Assembly (NCBI RefSeq): GCF_020991125.1
Contig: NZ_CP087715.1
Span: 4,193,501 to 4,257,500, forward strand
Origin: Microbulbifer celer
GTDB lineage: Bacteria; Pseudomonadota; Gammaproteobacteria; Pseudomonadales; Cellvibrionaceae
Reading direction: 5' to 3'
DNA: 64,000 nucleotides
This document shows positions 53,990-63,109 of this stretch, piece after piece. Below the pieces are notes generated by a model. The model was not told the origin of the DNA. It was given only the letters and a program-made list of their open reading frames with translations, and did not search any database. A program made the translations under genes and the position numbers. Numbering within the stretch: the stretch's first letter is position 1; every line of letters begins with the position of its first letter.

Positions 53990-54391
53990 TAGGTTACCTG
54001 TAAAAAATTCGTTTCTCTCGGCCATTCCGGCAAATTGCTCTGTCTCGCAGGGGCAATCCGGAGGCCGGTCCACAGCGAGGGCGCAAATTCTATACAGATG
54101 ATCTGGCCTTCGCAAGCCTTGCGGAATGATTCCAGTGACAGCCGGGTCATGAAATCCTGCCTGAATACCGGGTTCGTAAATATAGTCGGTATTTCGCACC
54201 TTAGAATGGGGGCGGTTGGCGCCGCGATGAGCGCCCGGTGCCCGATTCAGGTGCATGGCCCAGTGCATAGGGTTTAGTACCGGTCTGCACTAAAGAGTAT
54301 GATAGCGCCCCCGCGGCCGGCCCCGCAGTGCGCGGAGCGGTTGAATAGGCGGTCAATGGTGACCGTGCATCCTGAAATGAATGAGATATCT
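53990..54391. other. Divergent promoter region between rpsU and tsaD
   Basis: About 400 bp with start signals for both genes. No additional gene or clear repeat seen. Confidence 0.4.
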
Positions 54392-55411
54392 GTGCGAGTA
54401 CTCGGAATTGAAACCTCCTGCGATGAGACCGGCGTAGCCCTGTACGACACCGAGCAGGGCCTGCTGGGACACACCCTGTACAGTCAGGTAAAACTGCACG
54501 CCGACTACGGCGGTGTGGTACCTGAGCTGGCCAGTCGTGACCACGTGCGCAAGCTGTTGCCGCTGGTGAAGGAGGTGATGGCCCAGAGCAGCACGGTGCC
54601 GGCAGATATCGACGGTGTGGCCTACACCGCTGGCCCCGGTCTGATCGGCGCGCTGATGGTGGGTGCCTGTGCCGGGCGCGCCATCGCCTACGGCTGGGAT
54701 ATACCCGCCATCGGCGTACATCATATGGAGGGCCACTTGCTGGCGCCGATGCTGGAAGATAATCCGCCAGCATTCCCGTTTGTGGCGCTGCTGGTTTCCG
54801 GCGGCCATACCCAGTTGGTGGATGTGCAGGGGCTCGGACAGTACGAACTGCTGGGGGAGTCTCTGGATGACGCCGCCGGCGAGGCCTTCGACAAGGCCGC
54901 CAAAATGCTGGACCTGGATTACCCCGGCGGCCCGCGCCTGGCGGCGTTGGCGGAACAGGGCGATCCACTGCGCTTTACTTTTCCGCGCCCGATGACCGAT
55001 CGCCCCGGCCTCGATTTCAGTTTCTCCGGCCTCAAGACTTTCACCCTGACCACGGTCCAGAAGCACATGCTGGACGACGGCCTGCCGGACGATCAGACCT
55101 GTGCCGATATCGCCGCCGCGTTCCAGGAAGCGGTGGTGGACACTCTGGTGATCAAGTGTCGTCGGGCGCTGAAGCAGGCCGGTCGTAAAACTCTGGTGAT
55201 TGCCGGCGGCGTGTCGGCGAATAAACTGCTGCGTCAGCGGCTGGAGGCGCGCCTCGTCGAAGACGGCTGTACCGTCTATTACCCGCGTCAGGAATTCTGT
55301 ACCGACAACGGTGCGATGATTGCCTACGCCGGATGTCTGCGCCTGCAGGGTGGGCAGCGGACCGGCCTGGATATAGACGTCCGCCCACGCTGGCCATTAA
55401 CAGAGCTTTGA
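54392..55411 (+). CDS. tsaD: tRNA N6-threonylcarbamoyladenosine transferase
   Basis: Forms t6A37 in ANN-decoding tRNAs together with TsaB, TsaC and TsaE. The start is taken as GTG 54392, giving [16 protein letters not shown] and 339 aa, the usual length; ATG 54377 is possible. Signature residues: HHMEGHL (iron-binding His pair), [40 protein letters not shown] and IAGGVSANK. Divergent from rpsU, as in many gammaproteobacteria. Confidence 0.95.
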   Translation: MRVLGIETSCDETGVALYDTEQGLLGHTLYSQVKLHADYGGVVPELASRDHVRKLLPLVKEVMAQSSTVPADIDGVAYTAGPGLIGALMVGACAGRAIAYGWDIPAIGVHHMEGHLLAPMLEDNPPAFPFVALLVSGGHTQLVDVQGLGQYELLGESLDDAAGEAFDKAAKMLDLDYPGGPRLAALAEQGDPLRFTFPRPMTDRPGLDFSFSGLKTFTLTTVQKHMLDDGLPDDQTCADIAAAFQEAVVDTLVIKCRRALKQAGRKTLVIAGGVSANKLLRQRLEARLVEDGCTVYYPRQEFCTDNGAMIAYAGCLRLQGGQRTGLDIDVRPRWPLTEL

Positions 55412-55464
55412 AGAACCACCGCGTTTCCAGGTTCCGAGCCTAAATAAGTGTTTAAGAGTAGATG

Positions 55465-55833
55465 ATGGATATTGTTTATATACGCGATCTGAAGGTGGAT
55501 ACCATTATCGGTATTTACGACTGGGAGCGGGAAGTGCGTCAGACCGTGAGCCTGGATCTGGAAATGGCATTCGATATCCGCGAGGCCGCACGCACCGATA
55601 ATATCGAGCACACCCTCAACTACAAGGCGGTGGCCAAGCGCCTGATCGCTTTTATTGAAGGCAGTGAATTTCTGCTGGTGGAAACCATGGCCGAGCAGGC
55701 GGCGGCGATCGTGCGCGAGGAGTTCAACGTAAGCTGGTTGCGCTTGCGCCTGTCCAAACCCGGCGCGGTGCGCGGTGCCCGCGATGTGGGCGTGGTGATC
55801 GAGCGTGGTGACAAACAGTCTGCAGGGAGCTGA
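55465..55833 (+). CDS. folB: Dihydroneopterin aldolase
   Basis: Folate biosynthesis: cleaves dihydroneopterin to hydroxymethyl-dihydropterin. 122 aa from the second of two adjacent ATGs (MDIVYIRDL, as in E. coli). Catalytic Glu in IGIYDWER, NYKAVAKRL, LVETMAEQ, and LSKPGAVRGARDVGVVIERG. Two bp separate it from folK, the next pathway step. Confidence 0.95.
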   Translation: MDIVYIRDLKVDTIIGIYDWEREVRQTVSLDLEMAFDIREAARTDNIEHTLNYKAVAKRLIAFIEGSEFLLVETMAEQAAAIVREEFNVSWLRLRLSKPGAVRGARDVGVVIERGDKQSAGS

Positions 55834-55835
55834 TC

Positions 55836-56327
55836 ATGGCAAGCGTTTACCTGAGTCTCGGCAGCAATATCGATCGCAGCAAGAACCTGTGTGCGGGTCT
55901 GGATGCGCTGGTGGCGCGCTTTGGTGACCTGACCATGTCGCAGGTCTACGAGAGTGAAGCGGTGGGCTTTGACGGCGACAATTTTTACAATCTGGTTGTC
56001 GGGATCGAAACGGCGCTGCCGGTGGGCGAGTTGGCCCTGCAGTTGCGCCAGATTGAAGACGACAATGGCCGCCTGCGCAGTGGCCCCAAGTTCAGCGCCC
56101 GCACGCTGGATATCGATATCCTCACCTATGACGATCTCACCGGTGAGATTGACGGTGTGAAACTGCCACGCGGGGAAATCCTCAAGAATGCTTTTGTGCT
56201 GTTGCCGCTATCAGAACTGGCACCGGACACGCGCCATCCTGTCGAGGGCGCTACCTATCAACAACTGTGGGAGGCTTATGATCAGGCATCCCAGAAACTC
56301 TGGCCGGTAGCCTTTAACTGGCCCTGA
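55836..56327 (+). CDS. folK: 2-amino-4-hydroxy-6-hydroxymethyldihydropteridine pyrophosphokinase
   Basis: 163 aa. Pyrophosphorylates the product of FolB. Shows VYLSLGSNIDRSKNL, FYNLVVGIET and FSARTLDIDILTYDDL (metal-binding Asp pair). Co-transcribed with folB. Confidence 0.95.
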   Translation: MASVYLSLGSNIDRSKNLCAGLDALVARFGDLTMSQVYESEAVGFDGDNFYNLVVGIETALPVGELALQLRQIEDDNGRLRSGPKFSARTLDIDILTYDDLTGEIDGVKLPRGEILKNAFVLLPLSELAPDTRHPVEGATYQQLWEAYDQASQKLWPVAFNWP

Positions 56328-56435
56328 ATCGAACCACGCTTTTACGTCTCTCCACACTAGACTGCGACCTACTTACGGTTATTCCGCCGCAATAACATAT
56401 TGTTGGCTGATTTTAGTAGGCTATGGGAGCAGTCA

Positions 56436-57755
56436 ATGCCCAAGCACTTTTTCGTCCTGGGGCTCGATTCTCTGCGTCTGTCCTTCCTCAGGTGCGTGCC
56501 GGATGCCGGTGACTACCGCTTTCATCCGTTGTTCGCCCTGGAGGAAGTCGTCAACCCGATGACATTTGACTATGACGCGATGCTGGATATTGCGCGTCAG
56601 AAGCTCGAAGCCTTTCCCGGACCGATCGCCGGTATTATCGGTCACTGGGACTTTCCTACCAGTGTGTTGCTGGCGCATCTGAGCGAGATATTTGGTTTAC
56701 GCTCGGCGTCCCTAGAAGCCGTACTGAAGTGTGAGCACAAATACTGGAGCCGACTGGAACAGCGTAAACTGATGCCGGAATGGACCCCGGATTTTTGTGC
56801 CGTGGACCCGTTTGCGGAAAACCCGCTTACGCAACTTACCATAGGTTTTCCGCTCTGGATCAAGCCAATCAAGGCGCACTCATCGTACCTGGGATTTCGG
56901 ATCGAAAATGAAGTGCAGTTCGCCGATGCGCTGAAAAAAATCCGCGCCGCCGTGCACAGTTGCGGTGATCCTTTCAATCAGGCGCTTGCGCATATCCCGG
57001 TGCCGGACGAGGTCGAAGATGTGGATGGCAACTGGTGTATTGCCGAAGAGATTCTTACCGGTAAGCAGTGTGGTATCGAAGGGTCACTGCTGGATGGCGA
57101 GTATCGCGTCCACGGCATTATCGATACGGTCAAAGACAGTAAAAACCTCAGCTTCACTCGCTACGAATATCCCTCTGTATGGCCGCGACACGCGCAGGAA
57201 AAAATCTGCGAGGCGGGGGAGAGGCTGTTGCGGCATATGGGGTTCGATAACTCGGCGTTCGGTATCGAATTTTTCTGGGACAAGCGCCACGACAGCTTCA
57301 AGATCCTGGAAATCAATACTCGTATCTCACAGTCCCACTGTGACCAATTCATCAAGGTACATGGTGTTTCCAATCACCAGGTACCTATTGATCTCGCTTT
57401 TGGCCGTATTCCTGATCTCAGTCACTATCGCGGCGACTACCGCACCGCGGCGAAATTCATGCTGCGCCGCTATCGCGACACCGTGCTGGAGCGGGCACCA
57501 ACACCTGCGCAGATCGAATGTGTCGAGCGGGATTTTCCCGACAGTAAAATCGTGATCACTGCGGAGGAAGGGCGCAGTCTGTCAGAGCAGTCCATGCCGG
57601 ACAGTTACAGCTTCGAGATCGCCAATATATGGCTTGGCGCGCAGAGCCAGCATCAGCTTCTGGAGCAGTACCACCAACTTGCGGATGCGCTGGAGTTCAG
57701 ATTCGGCGACGATGGTGTGCCCGAACCGTTCCAGTTCAAGTGTGTGCGTTACTGA
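56436..57755 (+). CDS. ATP-grasp family protein
   Basis: 439 aa from ATG 56436 (GGGAG upstream). The fold is recognisable from FPLWIKPIKAHSSYLGFRI (ATP-lysine strand), WCIAEEILTGKQCGIEG and FKILEINTRISQSH (metal-binding Glu and Asn). Such enzymes ligate a carboxylate to an amine through an acyl-phosphate. This one resembles carboxylase/peptide-ligase-like ATP-grasps of unknown substrate. It is followed after 13 bp by a CocE-type hydrolase, and the two probably form an operon handling an amide or peptide. Confidence 0.75.
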   Translation: MPKHFFVLGLDSLRLSFLRCVPDAGDYRFHPLFALEEVVNPMTFDYDAMLDIARQKLEAFPGPIAGIIGHWDFPTSVLLAHLSEIFGLRSASLEAVLKCEHKYWSRLEQRKLMPEWTPDFCAVDPFAENPLTQLTIGFPLWIKPIKAHSSYLGFRIENEVQFADALKKIRAAVHSCGDPFNQALAHIPVPDEVEDVDGNWCIAEEILTGKQCGIEGSLLDGEYRVHGIIDTVKDSKNLSFTRYEYPSVWPRHAQEKICEAGERLLRHMGFDNSAFGIEFFWDKRHDSFKILEINTRISQSHCDQFIKVHGVSNHQVPIDLAFGRIPDLSHYRGDYRTAAKFMLRRYRDTVLERAPTPAQIECVERDFPDSKIVITAEEGRSLSEQSMPDSYSFEIANIWLGAQSQHQLLEQYHQLADALEFRFGDDGVPEPFQFKCVRY

Positions 57756-57768
57756 TGGGTTGCCGTAG

Positions 57769-59793
57769 ATGAAAATCGTCACCGACTTCCCGTATCCGGT
57801 GGAAGCCCGCGAGCATGTCGAAATCCCCATGCCCGACGGCTGCAAACTCGCCGCGCGCATCTGGTTGCCGGACAACGCCGAGCGGGAGCCGGTGCCGGCG
57901 ATCTTTGAATATATCCCTTACCGCAAGCGCGACCTGACCCGTCTGCGGGATTCGATTATGCATCCCTATCTGGCCGGGCACGGTTACGCCTGCGTGAGGG
58001 TCGACCTGCGCGGCAGCGGCGATTCCGAAGGCGTGATGCGCGACCAGTACCGGCAGCAGGAGCTGGATGACGGCGCCGCCGTGATCGCATGGCTGGCAGA
58101 GCAGCCCTGGTGCGACGGCAACGTGGGTATGATGGGGATCTCCTGGGGTGGTTTTAACGGGCTCCAGGTGGCCTCGCTGGCGCCGCCGGCGTTGAAAGCG
58201 GTGATCTCCGCCTGTTCTACCGACGATTTGTATCTCGACAACATGCACTACATGGGCGGTTGTCTGCTCACCGACAATCTGTCCGAGGCCACCACCATGT
58301 TCACCGCCAACAGCAGTCCGCCGGATCCGGCGCTGGTGGGGGATCGCTGGCGGGAAATGTGGATGCAGCGCCTCAAGGGGAGTGGCTTGTGGCTGGATAC
58401 CTGGCTGCGTCACCAGTACCGGGACGCATACTGGGAGCACGGCTCCGTCAGCGAGCGCTATAAAGCGATCCGCTGCCCGGTGATGCTGGTGGGCGGTTGG
58501 GCGGATGGGTACACCAATGCGATTTTCCGCTTGTTAGAACATCTGCAGGTCCCCCGTCTGGGGCTGATCGGCCCCTGGGGCCACAAATACCCACATCAGG
58601 GCGTACCCGGCCCGGCGATCGGCTTTCTGCAGGAGGCGCTGCGCTGGTGGGATCTCTGGCTCAAGGGGCGTGACACCGGGGTGATGGCGGAGCCCATGTT
58701 ACGCGCCTGGATGCAGGAAAGTGTACCGCCCACCACGTACTACCGGCAGCGCCCGGGCCGCTGGGTCGGCGAGCCAACCTGGCCGGCACCGCGAATCAGC
58801 GAAGTGGCCTACGGGCTGGACAGCCACCGGATACTGATGCCCGGCGATGAACCCTGCCCGGGCGATGAAAGCGTGCATGTGCAGTCACCGCTGTCCGTCG
58901 GCCTGATGGCCGGCAAGTGGTGTTCCTACACCTGCGCCCCGGACCTGCCCCACGACCAGCGCCAGGAAGACGGCGGCTCCCTGGTATTCGAGAGCGCACC
59001 GCTGGAAGAGGCGTTGGAAATTCTGGGGGCGCCGGCAGTGGAGCTGGAGCTGGCGTGCAACCAGCCGGTGGCGATGGTTGCCGCGCGGCTTTCCGACGTC
59101 GCCCCGGATGGCAAGGCCACGCGAGTGACCTACGGCCTGTTCAACCTCACGCATCACCGCAGTCACGCCGAGCCCGAAAAGCTGGTGCCCGGCAAGGTCT
59201 ACCGAATGCGGGTACCCATGAATTTTATCGGTCAGAACTTTCCCGCTGGCCACCGTATACGTCTCAGCCTGTCTACTTCCTACTGGGCGTTGGCCTGGCC
59301 GCCACCGCAGCCGGTATGCCTGACGGTCTACCCCGCGGCCAGCAGGCTGGTACTGCCGCAGCGGGCCCCGCGACTGGAAGACGAACAGATCCAGTTTGAA
59401 AAACCCGAAGGCGCCGCGCCGATATCCATTCATATGATCGAACCGGTGGAACAAAACTGGCTGGTGCACGTGGACCTGGCGCTGGACCGATCGGTGCTGG
59501 AAGTCATCAAGGATGAGGGGCTGAAACGGATCGATGAGATTGATCTGGAAGTGGCCAACCGGATCTGGAACTGGTACAGCTTCGAGGGCGATGACTTTGA
59601 AAGCCTGCGCGGCGAGACCCGCACCGAGCGCATTTTTCGCCGTGGCGACTGGCATGTGCGCACCACTACCCGCACGGTGCTCACCGCGGACAGTGAGCAT
59701 TTCTATATTCACGCGGAACTGGATGCGTGGGAGGGAGACTGTCGGGTGTTTACAGAGAATTGGCTGCGCAAAATCCCGCGAGATTTTCTGTGA
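57769..59793 (+). CDS. CocE/NonD (peptidase S15) family hydrolase
   Basis: 674 aa, cytoplasmic, no signal peptide. The alpha/beta-hydrolase domain has VDLRGSGDSEGV, the nucleophile elbow GMMGISWGGFNGL, VMLVGGWADGY (Asp) and LIGPWGHKYPH (His). A C-terminal jelly-roll (about 385-600) typical of X-Pro dipeptidyl-peptidase/cocaine-esterase proteins follows. Acts on esters or peptides; the substrate is unknown. Coupled in layout to the upstream ATP-grasp gene. Confidence 0.85.
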   Translation: MKIVTDFPYPVEAREHVEIPMPDGCKLAARIWLPDNAEREPVPAIFEYIPYRKRDLTRLRDSIMHPYLAGHGYACVRVDLRGSGDSEGVMRDQYRQQELDDGAAVIAWLAEQPWCDGNVGMMGISWGGFNGLQVASLAPPALKAVISACSTDDLYLDNMHYMGGCLLTDNLSEATTMFTANSSPPDPALVGDRWREMWMQRLKGSGLWLDTWLRHQYRDAYWEHGSVSERYKAIRCPVMLVGGWADGYTNAIFRLLEHLQVPRLGLIGPWGHKYPHQGVPGPAIGFLQEALRWWDLWLKGRDTGVMAEPMLRAWMQESVPPTTYYRQRPGRWVGEPTWPAPRISEVAYGLDSHRILMPGDEPCPGDESVHVQSPLSVGLMAGKWCSYTCAPDLPHDQRQEDGGSLVFESAPLEEALEILGAPAVELELACNQPVAMVAARLSDVAPDGKATRVTYGLFNLTHHRSHAEPEKLVPGKVYRMRVPMNFIGQNFPAGHRIRLSLSTSYWALAWPPPQPVCLTVYPAASRLVLPQRAPRLEDEQIQFEKPEGAAPISIHMIEPVEQNWLVHVDLALDRSVLEVIKDEGLKRIDEIDLEVANRIWNWYSFEGDDFESLRGETRTERIFRRGDWHVRTTTRTVLTADSEHFYIHAELDAWEGDCRVFTENWLRKIPRDFL

Positions 59794-59807
59794 ACTCTGG
59801 TGGTCGT

Positions 59808-60908
59808 TTATGAGCCTTCCCTGATTTTGTTTGACGCGGCCTTAGCCCGCGCCAGTAGTCGGATAATATCCAGAGTTTTTAGCAGTTCCCCCTTCATTGC
59901 TGCCACCACACCGTGCATAGCCAGCAGTCGTCGATCCAATCTGTTGCCGTCCAGTTGCTGAAGCCTGTTGCGGGCTTCGTGCATCCCCTGTCTCTCATAG
60001 GTGAGCAGCAGGGCCACGGTATTTTCGGCGGGCGTGATGGTGCGGGGTACCGGCTGATAACCCATAGCGCCTATCATCGCCTCTGTCAGTTGCCAGGTGG
60101 ACCAGGGGTTTTGCCCTGTAAGAAGCCGGCCGTCCACGCTGATCTGCTCAAGGTAGGCTGGACCCGCTTTAAACACTGCGCCATCCTGCCGCAAGGCATC
60201 TTCCAGCAGAAACGGAAAAACGCTATCCGCATCTGGGATCAAAAACAGCTCTTCCTCATTGGTGAAAGCGCTGACCTGGCGGCGGTGTAACAGGGGTTGT
60301 CCGTTTTTCAGGGTCACCCCGGCCAACGCGGCGGGTCCGTGGCATACGGCGCCGATAAAGCCGCCTGCATCATAGATACTTGCAACCAGCTCCTGAATGG
60401 CATTATTGCCGGGAAAATCAAACATGGCGGCCTTGCCGCCGACAAAAAATACCGCGTGGTAGTCGTCGGGGTCGACAGCGTCAACTGGCAGGCTGTTTAT
60501 GGTTTTTTGCTGAGCAACAGAGTCGTTCAGGAAACTGTAATCGAAGGGGCCCATGTCATCCCGATCGATGACGGCTCTCGGCTCGCCACCTTCCGGGCTG
60601 GCAATGTCCACCTCAAAACCGTTGGTGGTAAATACATAGTAGGGGCGTGCCAGTTCCGTCAGTTCGTAGCCGGTCTTTCTCCCGGTATTTCCCATCTGTT
60701 GCGTACTGCTGACCACCATCAAAATTTTGCCGCGATGCGCATCTGGCTTCTGTTGCAAGTAAGTCAGGTCTTCTGGCTTTGTTAGGGCGAGGGTGTCGTG
60801 ATCCGGAGCCGCCGGAACCAGGCTGGCGAGCCAGAAGCCGATACCAGTCAATACGAGTAACACCGCTGCCAGAGAAAGCAGGGAATTGATCAGAAGTTTT
60901 TTTGTCAT
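59808..60908 (-). CDS. DJ-1/PfpI family protein with N-terminal membrane anchor
   Basis: 366 aa from the ATG at 60908 (AAGGAG, ideal spacing). The frame is open to 61067, but that part has no family features. One N-terminal transmembrane segment (LLSLAAVLLVLTGIGFWLAS), then a class-I amidotransferase-like/Hsp31-like domain with the nucleophile block GAVCHGPAAL, preceded by AVFFVGGKAAMFDFP. A helical tail of about 65 residues follows. Possibly a periplasmic glyoxalase or chaperone; not established. Lies downstream of the two-component genes on the same strand. Confidence 0.75.
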   Translation of the reverse strand: MTKKLLINSLLSLAAVLLVLTGIGFWLASLVPAAPDHDTLALTKPEDLTYLQQKPDAHRGKILMVVSSTQQMGNTGRKTGYELTELARPYYVFTTNGFEVDIASPEGGEPRAVIDRDDMGPFDYSFLNDSVAQQKTINSLPVDAVDPDDYHAVFFVGGKAAMFDFPGNNAIQELVASIYDAGGFIGAVCHGPAALAGVTLKNGQPLLHRRQVSAFTNEEELFLIPDADSVFPFLLEDALRQDGAVFKAGPAYLEQISVDGRLLTGQNPWSTWQLTEAMIGAMGYQPVPRTITPAENTVALLLTYERQGMHEARNRLQQLDGNRLDRRLLAMHGVVAAMKGELLKTLDIIRLLARAKAASNKIREGS

Positions 60909-60978
60909 GGGGTGTCTCCTTTTGAGGTTGGGGAAACATACCCATGTGGCGGTGAAAGCGAGGTGAAATACAGGGATT

Positions 60979-62292
60979 TTACTCTGTCGCGGGTCGAGGA
61001 ACGATAGTGATACAGAAGCTGTTTGGTTCCTCCTTGCAATCGATACGACGCTGCCAGCCGAGCGCATCCAGAATGCGATCTACCAGAAAAAGTCCCTGGC
61101 CCAGCCCTGTACTGGTGGGACCCTTTTCGCTGCGCAGAAATGAACGCATCGTATCGACTGGCTCTGCAATGGGGTTTGCAAATTGTACGGTCTGCCCATC
61201 AGACGTGATGCTCAGTTTCAGTGGCGCGGCATGGTACAGGGCGTTGTCGACAAGGTTGTCGATAAGCAGCGCCGCCAGCGTGGGATTGCCCAAAACCGCA
61301 AGCGCTGTCGGCACTTCGAATACAAGCTCGCATTCTCGTTTTTCAAGTTGGGCAGTACGCGCCAGCAGGCGTTTTTCCAGCAGGGCGCGTAAGTCAAACG
61401 TTTCCAGCGTGGTGGACTCGGAGCGGGCCAGAGCGAGCAGGGCGGATACGGTATTTTCCATTTCCTGCATTGTGCGCTGCAGGAGTTGGGTGTCCTGTAC
61501 GCTCAGGCCGGAGCTGGGTGCTACGGCTAGAGCGTTTCTGGCGATGGCAAGATTCGTGCGCAGCTCATGGGAGATATCGCGGGTAAATTCTGTCTCCCGC
61601 TGTAGCGCCTGTTGCAGGCGGTAAAAAGTGGTTTGCAGTGTTCTGGCGAGAAAACCGATTTCGTCCGGCGCATCCACCGCCGAGAAAGTCACTGCGCTTT
61701 GATGGCTTTCCGGATGTCGCTTCTGAACTTCATCCGCCAGTGTCAGCAGTGGCTGCACCGTGCGGCAGGTCAGGCGGTGCGCGGCCCAGAGCGAAAGAAA
61801 AGAGGTGGCTGCCAAGGCGGCTACCAGTAACCAGACGAGGCGGCCAGACATTGGAGTAACCGCCAGTAGATTGCTGACTTCGGCGGCAAGGATCAGGCTG
61901 CGTCCGTTATCCAGTTCCAGTCGCCGCAGGTGGAAGTGCCGCTGGCTATCGCTAAACCATTCTGTACGGTTGGACCCTTCGGGTAGTGCCGCCAACAGGT
62001 CTGCCGGTGGTGGGTGTTGCTGGTCGTAGATTTGAAAACCGGGCAGTCTGGGGGCAGGGATTTTGCCGCGTTCTTTATAATGCCGGGTTATGAAACCGGC
62101 CTCCTGTGCCACCAGATTGTCCAGCAGGGTGTCTTCAACAACATAAGCCACGACGGCGCAGATACCGGCATACACCAGGCACAGCAGCAGCGTGAATAGG
62201 CCAAAAGTGATAAAGAAGCGTTGCTTTAAACTCTGCCTGACCGTTGGTGTGGATGACGTGTCAGGGCTGAGAGTGGGTTCAGGCGTGCCCAA
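60979..62292 (-). CDS. Sensor histidine kinase
   Basis: 437 aa. Two transmembrane helices (about 27-52 and 152-170) flank a periplasmic sensor of about 100 residues. A HAMP-like region is followed by the H-box DISHELRTNLAIARNAL, N-box LLIDNLVDNALYH and G-box STGLGQGLFLVDRIL. The start is TTG at 62292, overlapping the response-regulator gene by 14 bp, so the two are coupled. The signal is unknown. Confidence 0.88.
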   Translation of the reverse strand: MGTPEPTLSPDTSSTPTVRQSLKQRFFITFGLFTLLLCLVYAGICAVVAYVVEDTLLDNLVAQEAGFITRHYKERGKIPAPRLPGFQIYDQQHPPPADLLAALPEGSNRTEWFSDSQRHFHLRRLELDNGRSLILAAEVSNLLAVTPMSGRLVWLLVAALAATSFLSLWAAHRLTCRTVQPLLTLADEVQKRHPESHQSAVTFSAVDAPDEIGFLARTLQTTFYRLQQALQRETEFTRDISHELRTNLAIARNALAVAPSSGLSVQDTQLLQRTMQEMENTVSALLALARSESTTLETFDLRALLEKRLLARTAQLEKRECELVFEVPTALAVLGNPTLAALLIDNLVDNALYHAAPLKLSITSDGQTVQFANPIAEPVDTMRSFLRSEKGPTSTGLGQGLFLVDRILDALGWQRRIDCKEEPNSFCITIVPRPATE

Positions 62293-63004
62293 GGTCGCTG
62301 CCTCCCTCTGAGGTGAGGCGGTAGCCCACGTTATTGAGGGTTTTCAGCATGGGACTGTTGTGACCGCGGTCCAACGTACGTCGCAGGCTGTAAATGTGGG
62401 ATTTGAGGGCGTCGCTTTCGGGCGGCTCGGCGCCCCAGATGCTGTGAATCAAAGTGGACCGGCTAACCGGCTGCGGGTAGGCCTGTGCCAGAAGCCACAA
62501 AATATCAAAGCCGATAGTGGTGAGTTGCAGTGATTGTCCGTTGCGAGCAGCACTGCGCTGTCGCTGGTCTATTTTCAGTTCCCCAATGCATAGCTGCCGG
62601 CTCTGGTGCAATTTATTGCGTCGTGCCAATGCCTGGCAACGCAACGCCAGCTCGCGCAAGTCGAAGGGTTTGCAAAGGTAGTCGTCGGCGCCGGTACTGA
62701 ATCCCTGTACTTTATCGGCAAAGGCATCCCGGGCGGTAAGCATCAGTACGGGAATATTTACCGGCGCATCCCGCTTGATTTGCTGGCAGACCTCAAGGCC
62801 ATCCATATCCGGCAGGTTGAGATCCAGAAGTACCAGGTCGTACTGATTTTGTAAGGCGAGTTCCGTACCCAGTTGGCCATTGTGGGCAAAGTCCAGCTGC
62901 CAGCCATGGGACTGCAAGAAATCCCCGGTCTGCCGGGCAATAGTCGGGTTGTCTTCGATCAGCAGGATGCAGAGCGGGGACACGGGCGCACCTGGGGTTT
63001 TCAC
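62279..63004 (-). CDS. OmpR/PhoB-family response regulator
   Basis: 241 aa. The receiver domain shows LLIEDNPTIARQ (acidic pair), VLLDLNLPDMDG (phosphorylated Asp), MLTARD and CKPFDLREL (Lys). A C-terminal winged helix follows, ending HIYSLRRTLDRG and LKTLNNVGYRL. The start is GTG 63004; an inner GTG at 62983 is possible. Overlaps its kinase gene. An inverted repeat 15 bp upstream (63019-63071) could be its own binding site. Confidence 0.9.
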   Translation of the reverse strand: MKTPGAPVSPLCILLIEDNPTIARQTGDFLQSHGWQLDFAHNGQLGTELALQNQYDLVLLDLNLPDMDGLEVCQQIKRDAPVNIPVLMLTARDAFADKVQGFSTGADDYLCKPFDLRELALRCQALARRNKLHQSRQLCIGELKIDQRQRSAARNGQSLQLTTIGFDILWLLAQAYPQPVSRSTLIHSIWGAEPPESDALKSHIYSLRRTLDRGHNSPMLKTLNNVGYRLTSEGGSDLGHA

Positions 63005-63018
63005 TGTTTTATTTTTAC

Positions 63019-63071
63019 CTCGGACTTGTCACATGTCGGGGATGACTGTGGCCATTGTGACAAGTTCCGAG
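63019..63071. promoter_or_regulatory. Long inverted repeat upstream of the response regulator gene
   Basis: CTCGGACTTGTCACA (63019-63033) and TGTGACAAGTTCCGAG (63056-63071) match over about 15 bp with one bulge and a 22-nt spacer. Either a terminator-like hairpin after the oxidoreductase gene (no T-run) or an operator for the two-component genes. Confidence 0.5.
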
Positions 63072-63109
63072 TGAAGTTGAAGTGAAATCTCCGGGTGCCC
63101 GTGCTGCTT

